Part shown: positions 55,220 through 64,000 of the stretch, one piece after another
Layout of the letters: every line of letters begins with the position of its first letter
Numbering within the stretch: position 1 is the stretch's first letter
Source of the DNA: DATADW01 sp963733905
Lineage (GTDB): Bacteria > Actinomycetota > Acidimicrobiia > Spongiisociales > DATADW01
Assembly: GCA_963733905.1 (NCBI GenBank)
Contig: CAVTEU010000006.1
Coordinates: 186,001-250,000 of the forward strand
DNA length: 64,000 nt
Direction of reading: 5' to 3'
Program-made: the position numbers and the translations under genes
The notes under the pieces: model-generated
The model's database searches: none
What the model was told of the DNA's origin: nothing
The model's input: the letters and a program-made list of their open reading frames with translations, nothing else

Positions 55220-56065
55220 ATGCCCGGATTGCTCGCATTCCACGCCCATCCCGACGACGAGGTCTCCTCCACCGGCAGCACGCTGGCCCGATACGCCGAC
55301 CAGGGCGAGCAGGTGGTGGTGGTGACCGCCACCGACGGCATCGAGGGGGAGATCCACAACTACGACGACATCGACGCCATCCGACCCCGACTCGCTGAGG
55401 TGCGGGCCGAGGAGATCGCCGCCGCGCTCGACATCCTCGGGGTCAAACTGCACGAGTTCCTCGGATACCGCGACTCGGGGATGATGGGGACCGAAGCAAA
55501 CAGCCACGCCGAGTCGTTCTGGCAGGCCGACCTCTTTGAGGCAACCGCTCGTTTGGTCCGGCTGATCCGCCGCCACCAACCCGAGGTGATGGTGATCTAC
55601 GACCCATTCGGCGGGTACGGCCATCCCGACCACATCCAGGTGCACCGGGTGGGTCTTGCTGCTTTTGTGAGTGCGGCCGACCTCGGCCGCTTCCCGGCCG
55701 AGGACGATGAGGCGCCGTGGACGGTGTCCAAGCTCTATTGGACGGCCATCCCCCGGCGCCGGATGGAGACCTTCGCCGATGCCCGGGTGCATGCCGGGTT
55801 GATCAGCGAAGAGGACGCGGTCCGGATGAGGCAGATGGGAACTCCGGACGAGCACGTGACCGCCTGGCTCGACAACCGCCGCGTGTGGGAGCGCAAAGAG
55901 TTGGCGCTGCGAGCGCATCGCAGCCAGATCCCGGATGACTGGTTTCTGCTCAATGTGCCTGAGGAATGGCGGCCAGAGATCCTGGGCACCGAGACTTTTG
56001 TGAGAGTCTTCAGCCGGGTCGACGCCCCGGACCACGAAGAGGACCTCTTCGCCGGGCTGCGGTGA
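55220..56065 (+). CDS. PIG-L family deacetylase/amidase (mycothiol conjugate amidase Mca/MshB-like)
   Basis: Zinc-dependent amidase. Zinc motif AHPDDEVSSTGSTLARYADQG near the N-terminus and GHPDHIQVHRVG for the third ligand; the GYRDSGMMGT stretch is typical of the mycothiol branch (Mca, detoxifying mycothiol S-conjugates; MshB, deacetylating GlcNAc-Ins). 281 residues, intact, nearer Mca in length. No signal peptide. Its stop overlaps the methyltransferase start (GTGA). Supports mycothiol use and hence Actinomycetota. Confidence 0.88.
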   Translation: MPGLLAFHAHPDDEVSSTGSTLARYADQGEQVVVVTATDGIEGEIHNYDDIDAIRPRLAEVRAEEIAAALDILGVKLHEFLGYRDSGMMGTEANSHAESFWQADLFEATARLVRLIRRHQPEVMVIYDPFGGYGHPDHIQVHRVGLAAFVSAADLGRFPAEDDEAPWTVSKLYWTAIPRRRMETFADARVHAGLISEEDAVRMRQMGTPDEHVTAWLDNRRVWERKELALRAHRSQIPDDWFLLNVPEEWRPEILGTETFVRVFSRVDAPDHEEDLFAGLR

Positions 56066-56881
56066 GCGCCGCCGCGAGGTGGCGCCGTGACTTGGAGTCC
56101 TGGGTTATCCCAAAAGAGTTGCTCGATGCCGTCCCCGATTCCCCATACGGCTGGCCGGCGAAACTCTGGAAGCGGCGCAGCGCCACGGCACGGAGTCGGA
56201 AGAGCGGGTTCACTCTCGATCAGATCTTCCGACTGCTGGCTGAAGGACCAAGCGGCGATGCGGGAGACCTGCTCGATGTCGGCGCCGGGACCGGTCGTGT
56301 CGCCTTGCGCGTCGCTGCCGTGGGATGGCGAGTCACCGCCGTTGAGCGAGATTCCGGGATGCTGGAGGCGTCTGCGCAGCGAGGCGGAGGGGCAATCCAT
56401 CGATGTCGTCGAGGGCTCGTGGCCGGACGTCTCGGTGGGCCATTTCACCGTGTCGCTCGCATCGCACGTGGCATACGACGTCGCAGACATCGGACCGTTT
56501 CTTCGAGCGCTCGCCGAGCACGGTTCGACGGTGATCCTCGAAGTCACCGACCAACACCCCTGGGTCGGGCTCGGTCCGCTCTACCTTCAGCTGCACGGGT
56601 TGGAGCGTCCCGTCGGACCCACTGCCGATGATCTCGTCGCCGTGGTCGAGGAGGTCACCGGGGCCTCCCCTTCGGTGGAGCGATGGCGCCGCCCCGGCGA
56701 CCTCTGGTTCGAAAACTGGGACGAGGCCGTCGCCTACTACGGCCGACGGCTGGTGCTCCCCAGCGAGCGTTGGGACGAGTTGAGGGACCTCCTCCAAACC
56801 AGGTTGATCGATGAGGACGGGAGGCTGGTACCGGCTGGCGGGGAGCACCAGTTGGTCACCATCTGGTGGGCCAGCGGCTGA
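56062..56881 (+). CDS. Class I SAM-dependent methyltransferase, frameshifted
   Basis: Probable small-molecule methyltransferase. N-terminal PYGWPAKLWKRRS region, then motif I LLDVGAGTGRVALRVAAVGW, VTAVERDSGMLEA (motif II acidic residue), and after a shift near 56366 DVVEGSWPDV, VSLASHVAYDVADIGPFLRAL and VILEVTDQHPWVGLGPLY. About 273 residues. GTG 56062 coupled to the PIG-L gene. Target unknown; the pair may act in thiol or xenobiotic metabolism. Confidence 0.85.
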
Positions 56882-56928
56882 TTCCGGCCCGACCACGCAT
56901 AGTGGTGGGCTCCCGATACCGTGGCCGG

Positions 56929-58317
56929 GTGACGGGGGAGAGGACAACCTTGATGAGGCGCGCCCGAACCTTGCTGGCGCTCGTCTTCCTTGTTGCAGCC
57001 TGCTCGGCGAGCCCCGCTGTGACCACGTCGGGCAGCGACCCGTCGATCTCGACACCGACCACCGAGGCGGGGTCGGCTGCGACCACCATCCCCGGCCGAG
57101 CCGGGCACGGCCACCACGCAGCCAGCCGCCACCGGGGGAAACGCCTGCCCGCCCGGCGAAGGCGTCCCCTGGACCGAGGACGCCACCGCAGACCTGGTCG
57201 AGGTCGAGCGCCGGGGTGCGGATGGCCGTCTACCCGCTTCCTGACTACGAGGGTCGGCTCTGGTCGCAGTGGGGTCAAGGCGTCGTCCTCGACGACGGCC
57301 GCGTCATCTCCGCCGTCGGTGACCATGGCGGTACCGGCGGCAACTCCTTCTTCTACGAGCTCGACCCGGCGAGCGGAAGGCTCACCCGGGTGGGCGATGT
57401 GCTTTCAGTGGCTCCTCTCCCCGATGGCGAAGGCGGGTACGGCAAGGTCCACGCCCAGATGGTGACCGGGCCATGCGGCGAGGTGTACGCCGCCACCTAC
57501 TGGGGGAGCAGGCGCGATCTGTCGTACGGCGAGGCGTACACCGGCGACGTGCTGCTCAGACTCGACCCGGAGGGCAGATCAACCGAGTCGCTTGGGGTTC
57601 CCGCACCGGGGCACGGACTACCTTCGATGGCGGGTTCGGCGGCAAACGGGCTGCTCTATCTGGAGGCGGCCGATCCGCTCACCTCGGAGCGGAACTCCGG
57701 ACCCGTTCGTGGTGGCTGCCATGGAGAGCGGCGCGGTGGAGACGACCCACGAGGACGACGACCACGAGGGTTTTCGCAGCATCGCGGTAGATGCGACGGG
57801 ACGTGCCTACTACTCGATCGGCAGCGGCCGCCTCGCCATATACGACCCGGCGACCGGGTCGGTATCGGAGAGCCCTGCCACCATCCCGGGGCCGACCATC
57901 CGGGCGGCCACTCCACCCGCTCCCGATGGCACCGTTTACGGAGTGACGGACCTGCCCGCCGAGCTGTTCGCCCTCTCCCCGGATGGCAGCGTCCGCTACC
58001 TCGGACCGGCCGCCGATTACACCACCTCACTCGGACTGTCACCGGACGGCGGCACGATCTACTACGTGCCGGGGGCCCACGGTGACAGCTGGGAGCAGGG
58101 CACCCCCCTGGTGGCGGTGGACACCGCGAGCGGCGAGCAGCGCACCATCATCGAGCTCAACCCGCTCACCGAGCAGGCGTTCGGGTTGACCGCAGGCGGC
58201 ACATACGACATCGTGGTGGATCCCGATAGCGGCGCGATCTTCATCGGGCTGAACGTGGCGCCACCCGGCGAGAGGGAGGCCTTCGGGCAGGTGGTGGCGG
58301 TCCTGGTCGAGCCGTGA
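56929..58317 (+). CDS. Lipoprotein with beta-propeller-like repeats, frameshifted
   Basis: Extracytoplasmic lipoprotein: signal MRRARTLLALVFLVAACSAS with lipobox VAAC (ATG 56953 is the more likely start; GTG 56929 is possible), a Ser/Thr linker, then repeated strands such as GGNSFFYELDPASGRLTRVG, VLLRLDPEGRSTESLGV, GRLAIYDPATGSVSE, AELFALSPDGSVRYLG and LVAVDTASGEQRTII, characteristic of NHL/PQQ-like propellers. Shifts near 57100-57190 and 57700. The stop overlaps the next GTG. No enzyme motif; perhaps a binding or sensing scaffold. Confidence 0.75.
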
Positions 58318-60017
58318 GGAGCACCGCGACCCTGGCGCTGGTGGCACTGCTGGCGGCCTGCACCGAGTGGCACCGCTCCGCCGGTGACGCAGGGCGCCGA
58401 TCCCACCTCCGGTACCAATGCGGCCACCGCGGACAACCACCCCGGCGGCCGGTGGCTCCCCGTCGTCGACAGCCCCGTCGGCACAAGGGAGGATGCCATC
58501 ACCTGCTGGTCGTCTGCTCCGAGTGCCGGGTCGGAGTCGATCTCCTTCACCGATCAGAGCGCCGCCCTCGGATTGGTGGACCCGCTCACCGGGATGCACG
58601 GGCACGCCGCCGCCTTTGGCGACACCGACGGAGACGGGGTGAGCGACCTGGTGGCGGGGACCTTCGCCAACCGGCCGCCCGATGCCTACCAGGTCAGGGG
58701 GGCAACCGGTCCGTCTCCCGACCGGCTGTTGCGGGGAGGTGACGTGTTCGCCGCGGTGGACGGGTTCCCGGGCGGTCTGGGACGGACCGCGGCGGCTGTG
58801 GTGGCGGATCTCGATGCCGACGGCGACCAGGACGTCGTGCTGTCGCGCAACTCCCAGGACCGACCCGGTTCGGAGCTCGGCTCACAGGTGGTGCGCAACG
58901 AGGGCGGTTCGTGGACGCGCGCTCGACCTGCCGCTGGAACCTTGGTTCAAGGGGCGTTCCATCGGGGTCCTCGACTACGACGCCGACGGGATGCTCGACC
59001 TCTTCATCGTCGAGGACCGTTACTTCGAGGGCGGCTCCAGCGTGCTGCTGCGGAACCTCGGCGATCTCCAATTCGAGGACGTCACCGAAGCCGTCGGGCT
59101 CCCCACCGGCATCGAAGGGCTTGGGTGTCGCCACCGCCGATTTCGACGGTGACGGGTTCACCGACATCTTCGTCTCCGGGTCTAACCGGCTTTTCCTGGC
59201 CGGCGACGGGTCTTCACCGAATCGGCCGGAGCCATCGCGCCATGGGAGGCGTTCGGCGAGGAGGACGACGTCGCCGGCTCCGCCGCCGCCGATGTCAACC
59301 GCGATGGGCTCACCGACTTGGTGGTCGGCCAGCACTACAACAGCACCGTTGACCGGGGGACCGAGGTTCCGGTCCGGCTCTACCTGAACCGCGGGGCCGA
59401 CGGAGGACAGGTCGTCTTCGAGGACGTGACCGAGCAGGCTGGGCTTGTCGCCTTGCCCACCAAGGCGCCGCACGTCCAACTCGAGGACCTCGACAACGAC
59501 GGTTGGCTCGACATCATCACCACCGCATCCGCCGGCGACGGCACACTCCCCGCTGTCTTCCACGGGTCTGGCGTCGAGGACGGGATACCGCGCTTCGAGG
59601 CGCCCGAGGGTCTCGGCTCCGATCAATATTGGGTGGCTGGGCCGACGACCGACCTCGACAGGGACGGCCGGCTCGACCTATTCCTCCTCGAGTGGGAGCC
59701 CTCGCTACCCAGCATCACCCTCCACAACGAGACCGCATCGGGTCACTGGCTCCAGATCTCGGTGTCCCGGCCCGGCAATGCCGTCGGTTCGCTGGTCGAG
59801 GTGTACGAACCCGGGTCGATGGGCGACCCCGAGGCGCTGCTGGCTCATCGTCAGATCACGATCGGCGAGGGTTACGCCGCCGGCCGCGAGCCGTTCGTCC
59901 ACGTCGGGCTTGGCGACCTCGACCGCGGTCGACGTGAGACTGATCCTCCCCGACGGCGAAGTCATCGAGCTGCCCGAAATCGCCGTTGATCGGCGGATCG
60001 CGGTCCCGAGCTGCTGA
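58314..60017 (+). CDS. FG-GAP/VCBS repeat lipoprotein with ASPIC/UnbV domain, multiply frameshifted
   Basis: Lipobox LLAAC follows a short signal (GTG 58314). At least seven calcium-type loops are seen across frames: DTDGDGVSD, DLDADGDQD, DYDADGMLD, DFDGDGFTD, DVNRDGLTD, DLDNDGWLD and DLDRDGRLD, marking an integrin-alpha-like propeller. The C-terminus (HWLQISVSRPGNAVGSLVEVYEPG, FVHVGLGD, VDVRLILPDGEVIELPE) is an ASPIC/UnbV domain, as in CRTAC1-like proteins. Five or so shifts. Coupled to the upstream lipoprotein, so the two probably act together at the cell surface. Confidence 0.82.
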
Positions 60018-60024
60018 GCCACCA

Positions 60025-60226
60025 GACGGCGGACGGAAGACGGCACCCCCTCCCTGAAGGGAGGGGGTTGGGGGAGGGTGATCAGCGGCGGCGGAATCAC
60101 CCCCTCCGCTCGCTGCGCTCGCGCCTCCCCCTCACCGGGGGAGGCGGCCACGTCAAATAGCTGTTCGGCCTCACTTGACTGTCGATAACCTCGCCGTTCA
60201 CCTACCACCTATCACCTACCACCTAC
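60025..60226. repeat. Composite intergenic element (copy 4) before the ABC-F gene
   Basis: GACGGCG-GACGGAA-GACGGCA (60025-60045), then CCCCTCCCT-GA-AGGGAGGGG hairpin, then a further palindromic GC block (about 60095-60150), and finally CACCTAC-CACCTAT-CACCTAC-CACCTAC-CACT (60199-60230), ending 3 bases before the ATG at 60234. The first two heptads are identical to 395-408, and CACCTAC-CACT is identical to 489-499. No coding signal is seen in this 216-base gap. Confidence 0.8.
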
Positions 60227-60233
60227 CACTCCC

Positions 60234-61836
60234 ATGTCTCTGATCATCCGCGATCTCAAGTCTCGAAGTCGGCCCACGGGTACTGCTCGAAGGGGCGTCG
60301 TTCACCGTCCATGCCGGCGACAAGATCGGTCTGGTGGGGCGGAACGGAGCCGGCAAGACGACGCTGTTGCGGACCCTCGTCGGTTACCAGCCCCCGGCGG
60401 CGGGAGCCATCCTCCGCACCGGCGACCTGGGCTACTTCTCGCAGGAGGCGGCGCTACCCGATCTCGAGCACCCCGACGCCACGGCCCTGGAGCGGATCCT
60501 CACCGCACGCGACATCGGGTCGCTCCAGCGGCGCCTCGAGGAGACGAGACGGAAGATCGAGAGACTGGATGGAACGGCGCGCGACCGTGCCATCGGCCGG
60601 TTCGCCCGCCTCCAGGACGAGTTCGAGGCACGCGGCGGGTTCCCCGCCGAGGCCGAGGCAAAGCAGGTGGCGGCCTCGCTCGGCATCGGGACCGGCGAGC
60701 TCAGCCAGCCGGTGCGGACGATGTCGGGTGGGCAGCGGCGCCGGGTCGAGTTGGCCCGGATCCTGTTCGCCGAAACCGACATCCTCCTGCTCGACGAGCC
60801 AACCAACCACTTGGACCTCGATGCCAAGGCGTGGCTGGTCCAGTTCCTCGCCGCCTACCGCGGTGGTCTGCTTGTCGTCAGTCACGACCTGCCGCTGCTC
60901 GATGAGTCGATCACCTCGGTGCTGGCGCTCGACGACGGCTCGTTCGAGACATATCGCGGCACCTATTCGGAGTACCTGGCCGAACGGGACAAGCGTCGTG
61001 CCCAGCGGCTTCGAGAGCGTCGTCATCAGGAGCAGAAGATCGCCCAACTCGAGGAGACGATCCGCAGGTTCCGCGGAACCACCGAGACGATGGCGCGCAA
61101 GGCGCACACCATGCAGACCAGGGCCGATCGACTCAAGCGCGACCTGGTGGAGGTCGCCCGGATCGGGAAGGGGGTCGCGGTGCGGTTTCCCCAGCCCGAA
61201 CCGTCGGGCCGCACCCCGCTCCGGGCGGAGGGTCTCGCCAAGAGATTCGGTGACCAGCCGGTATTCGATGGGATCGGCCTCGCCTTGGAGCGGGGGGAGC
61301 GGCTCTTGATCATCGGGTTGAACGGAGCCGGCAAGACGACGCTGCTGCGGATCCTCGCCGGCGTGGAGACCGCCGACAGAGGGAGCGTCGAACTGGGCCA
61401 CAACGCCATGGTGGGCTACTACGCCCAGGAGCACGAGCAGGTCGAGCGCGGTGTCACCGTCCTCGACCACATGAGGGCGGTGTCGGACCAGCCCCCTCAG
61501 GTGCTCCGCACCATGCTCGGCCACTTCCTGCTCGCCGACAAGATCGACCAGGACGCCGACAGCCTCTCGGGCGGGGAGAAGACCAAGCTGGCGCTTGCGA
61601 TGCTCGTGATGGGTCGTCCCAACGTGCTCCTGCTCGACGAGCCCACCAACAACCTCGACCCTCAGGCCAAGGAGGCGCTGCTCGGGGCGCTCCGCCAGTA
61701 CACCGGCACCGTCGTCCTGGTGAGCCACGACACCGATTTCGTCGAGGCCCTCTCCCCGGACCGGGCGGTGGTGATGCCCGAGGGCGAGGTCACCTTCTTC
61801 GACGAGTCGATGCTGGAGCTCGTCGCCCTCGCCTGA
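60234..61836 (+). CDS. ABC-F family ATPase, frameshifted near start
   Basis: Soluble tandem ATPase of the ribosome-acting ABC-F group (Uup/EttA-like). Starts MSLIIRDLK, shifts near 60263 to EVGPRVLLEGASFTVHAGDKIGLVGRNGAGKTTLLRTL (ends cited). NBD1: Walker A GRNGAGKTT, signature TMSGGQRRRVELARIL, Walker B ILLLDEPTNHLDL. Linker of about 80 residues rich in Arg/Glu (P-site tRNA interaction motif region). NBD2: GLNGAGKTTLLRIL, DSLSGGEKTKLALAML, LLLDEPTNNLDP. About 534 residues, no membrane part. Could protect ribosomes from antibiotics or tune translation. Confidence 0.92.
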
Positions 61837-61906
61837 TCCTCGGCGCCCCCGTCGCCGGCCGCCGGCAAGAAGTACCCTGGTCACCCGAGGCGAGAGAGGA
61901 GTCTCC

Positions 61907-63687
61907 TTGGCGACCGAAACCATCCCCCGCAAGGTGCTGACGAACGGCGACAAGCTCGGCGCGGCGCCGGCGTACCACACCAAGCAGGCAGATGGCACAT
62001 GGCGGCAGGTCTCTTGGCGGCAGTACGCCGACGAGGTGCGGCAGGCAGCCAAGGCGCTCATCGCGCTGGGACTCGAGCCCCTCCAGCCTGTCGCCGTCCT
62101 CGGGTTCAACCGCCCGGAGTGGGTCATATTCGATGTCGCCGCCATGGCCGCCGGGGGTGCCCCTGCCGGGATCTACACGACTTCCTCCCCCGACGAGGTC
62201 GCCTACGTGCTCAATCACTCCGAGGCGACGGTGGTGCTGGTCGAGAACGAGCACCAGTGGAAGAAGATCGAGGCGCGTCCGCGACGCCCTCACCCATCTC
62301 CGCCATGTGGTGGTGATGCAGGGAGCGCCGGTGATCGACGACAAGTTGGTGATGAGCTGGGACGAGTTCATGGCCAAGGCCTCCGAGGTCGATGACGCCA
62401 CCCTCGAACAGAGGCTCGACGCACTCGAGCCGGGTGGCCCGGCGACATTGATCTACACCTCGGGGACCACGGGGCCGCCGAAGGCGGTGATGCTCTCCCA
62501 CGACAACCTCACCTGGACCGCGGGCCAGGCGATTCCGGTGATCGGGCTCGGGCCGAGCGACCGGATCCTCTCGTACCTGCCGCTGTCGCACATCGCCGAG
62601 CAGCAATTCACCATCGCCGCCCCCGCCCTTTCCGGCGCCCAGGTCTTCTACGCCGAGTCGATCGACAAGCTGGCCGACAACCTCAAGGAGGTCCGGCCCA
62701 CGATCTTCTTCGCCGTACCCCGGGTGTGGGAGAAGTTCCAGGCCGGGATCAGCGAGCGGTTGGCCGAGGCGCACGGGGCCAAGAAGGCGATCGCCGACCG
62801 GGCGCAGGAGGTCGGGAAAAGGGTCAATACCGCCCGTGGGATCGGCGAACCGGTCCGCCGCTTCGAAGTCGATGCAGTACGGGCTCTTCGACCGGCTCGT
62901 CTATTCGAAGATCAGGGAGGCCATCGGGCTGGGTGACACCAAGTTCCTCGTCACCGCGGCCGCCCCGATCTCCAAGGAACTGCTCGAGTTCTTCGCCGGG
63001 CTTGGGATCATCATCTACGAGGTCTACGGGCAGTCCGAGGACACCGGTCCGACCACGATCAGCATGCCGGGGAAGGTCAAATTCGGCTCGGTGGGGCCGG
63101 TCTATCCGGGCGTCGAGATGAAGATCGCCGAGGATGGCGAGATCCTGGTCCGGGGGCGCAACGTGTTCCTCGGCTACTACAAGGACCAGGAGGCCACCGA
63201 CGCCACCCTCATCGACGGATGGCTCCACTCCGGTGATCTCGGTGAGATCGACGAGGACGGTTTTCTCTGGATAACCGGGAGGAAGAAGGACCTCATCATC
63301 ACCGCCGGCGGGAAGAACGTCGCCCCAAAGAACATCGAGGGCTCGATCAAGAACCACTCGCTGGTATCCGAGGTTGTGGTCATCGGCGACCGGCGCAAGT
63401 ACCTGACGTGCCTCGTCACCCTCGACGCCGATGCAACGGCGCGCTTCCAGGAGGCGCAGGGGTCGTCGGGAGACCCGGCCGCCGATCCGGCGCTGCTCGC
63501 CGAGATCCAGGCGGCGATCGATCAGGTCAACGAGGGTCTGGCCAGGGTGGAGCAGCTCAAGAAGTTCACCGTCCTCCCCCGGGAGCTATCCATCGAGGGA
63601 GGAGAGCTGACCCCGACGCTCAAGGTGAAGCGGAACAAGGTCGCCGAGAACTTCGCCGCCGAGATCGAGGCGATGTACGCCGAGTGA
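61907..63687 (+). CDS. Long-chain fatty-acid-CoA ligase (AMP-forming), frameshifted
   Basis: Activates fatty acids with ATP and CoA, FadD15-like. Motifs: VAVLGFNRPEWVIFDVAAMAAGG, AMP-loop LIYTSGTTGPPKAVMLSHDNL, YLPLSHIAEQ, IIYEVYGQSEDTGPTTI, the GWLHSGDLGEIDEDGFLWITGRKKDLIITAGGKNVAPKNIE core (ends cited) and the catalytic-Lys end LTPTLKVKRNKV. Shifts near 62277 and 62862. About 593 residues. TTG start at 61907 preceded by GAGAGAGGAG. Role in lipid or fatty-acid catabolism is inferred. Confidence 0.93.
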
Positions 63688-64000
63688 CTAGCTGATCCGC
63701 TCGAGCCAGCCTTTGCCGGCCGACCCGAAGGGCTCGACCCTGCGCTCGGCGGCCAGCACGGCACGAGCCGCGGCGGCTCGGGCACTGTCGATCATCCAGG
63801 CGGGATAGCCGAGCACCGTCTGGTGCTCGAGGAACTCGTCCTCATCGACCAACTCGACCCTGCCGTCGGGCCACCGGATCACATCGAGGTCGAGGTCCAC
63901 GATGGTGACCAGTTCGGGGGTCTCCCACTTGGCCGGAGCCGCTATGTCCACGTAGAGGTCGGCATCGGCGCCAGGGGAGGTGTGGACCACCGTCCACCAC
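63688..64000 (-). CDS. DUF402 domain protein (N-terminus cut by window end)
   Basis: The frame is open to the last base, so the start lies beyond the window. Visible: WWTVVHTSPGADADLYVDIAAPAKWE, LVTIVDLDLDVIRWPDGRVELVDEDEFLEH (ends cited) and a terminal helix, matching the DUF402/FomD-like fold, whose characterised members are nucleotide or phosphoester hydrolases using the Asp/Glu-rich face (DLDLDV, DEDEF). Immediately convergent with the acyl-CoA ligase, with no gap. Confidence 0.8.
   Translation of the reverse strand, partial: WWTVVHTSPGADADLYVDIAAPAKWETPELVTIVDLDLDVIRWPDGRVELVDEDEFLEHQTVLGYPAWMIDSARAAAARAVLAAERRVEPFGSAGKGWLERIS

Overview
This looks like a chromosomal segment of a GC-rich actinobacterium. 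A WhiB Fe-S regulator, a DUF3107 protein, a mycothiol-type PIG-L amidase (Mca/MshB family), stand-alone Ku with an ATP-dependent ligase, and the order hom-thrC-rho-rpmE-(DUF1385)-prfA-prmC-tsaC-glyA-atp operon all point to Actinomycetota. That order resembles the well-known mycobacterial lysA-thrA-thrC-thrB-rho-rpmE-prfA-hemK-sua5-atp block. An uncultured Acidimicrobiia-like lineage is plausible but cannot be proved from the sequence.

Layout: 0-5.6 kb holds housekeeping genes (prs 3' end, YjbQ, LysM membrane protein, DUF3107, whiB, GDPD, YqeY, DNA ligase, panB). 5.8-9.0 kb holds a TRAP transporter (dctP on plus; dctQM on minus, convergent). 9.1-12.0 kb holds a small membrane protein, ku, tRNA-Arg(CCG) and lysA. 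12.1-29 kb is a carbohydrate-catabolism island: two Gfo/Idh oxidoreductases, a NagB-like deaminase, a VOC protein, a phosphotriesterase-family hydrolase, a sugar isomerase, a complete ribose-type ABC importer, a ROK repressor, an SIS isomerase, a GntR regulator, a ROK kinase, DeoC, a MetE-like protein and an SDR. 29.5-53.3 kb is the conserved thr/rho/prf/gly/atp block, interrupted by an ABC exporter with a two-component system. 53.3-64 kb is mixed: SRPBCC, DUF2087, GNAT, PIG-L amidase, methyltransferase, two lipoproteins (beta-propeller; FG-GAP/UnbV), an ABC-F ATPase, an acyl-CoA synthetase and DUF402.

How parts work together: two identical-core GntR operators (TGTCTAGACA) sit between gntR and the divergent SIS-ROK-ABC-Gfo/Idh-isomerase-PTE operon, and between deoC and the MetE-like gene, so a single regulator probably controls import, phosphorylation and breakdown of one sugar or amino sugar. 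Two perfect CRP-type palindromes (TTGTGA-N6-TCACAA) lie upstream of whiB and at the atp promoter, suggesting cAMP/CRP control of a redox regulator and of ATP synthase.

Caveat for every reader: about thirty genes, including essential ones (atpA, atpB, atpC, atpD, rho, lysA, glyA, thrC), are split by single-base frameshifts, often at C or G runs. I read these as assembly errors, not pseudogenes, and have annotated whole genes across the shifts with approximate shift positions. Intergenic DNA carries dispersed heptanucleotide arrays and GC-rich palindromic elements, several placed directly before start codons.
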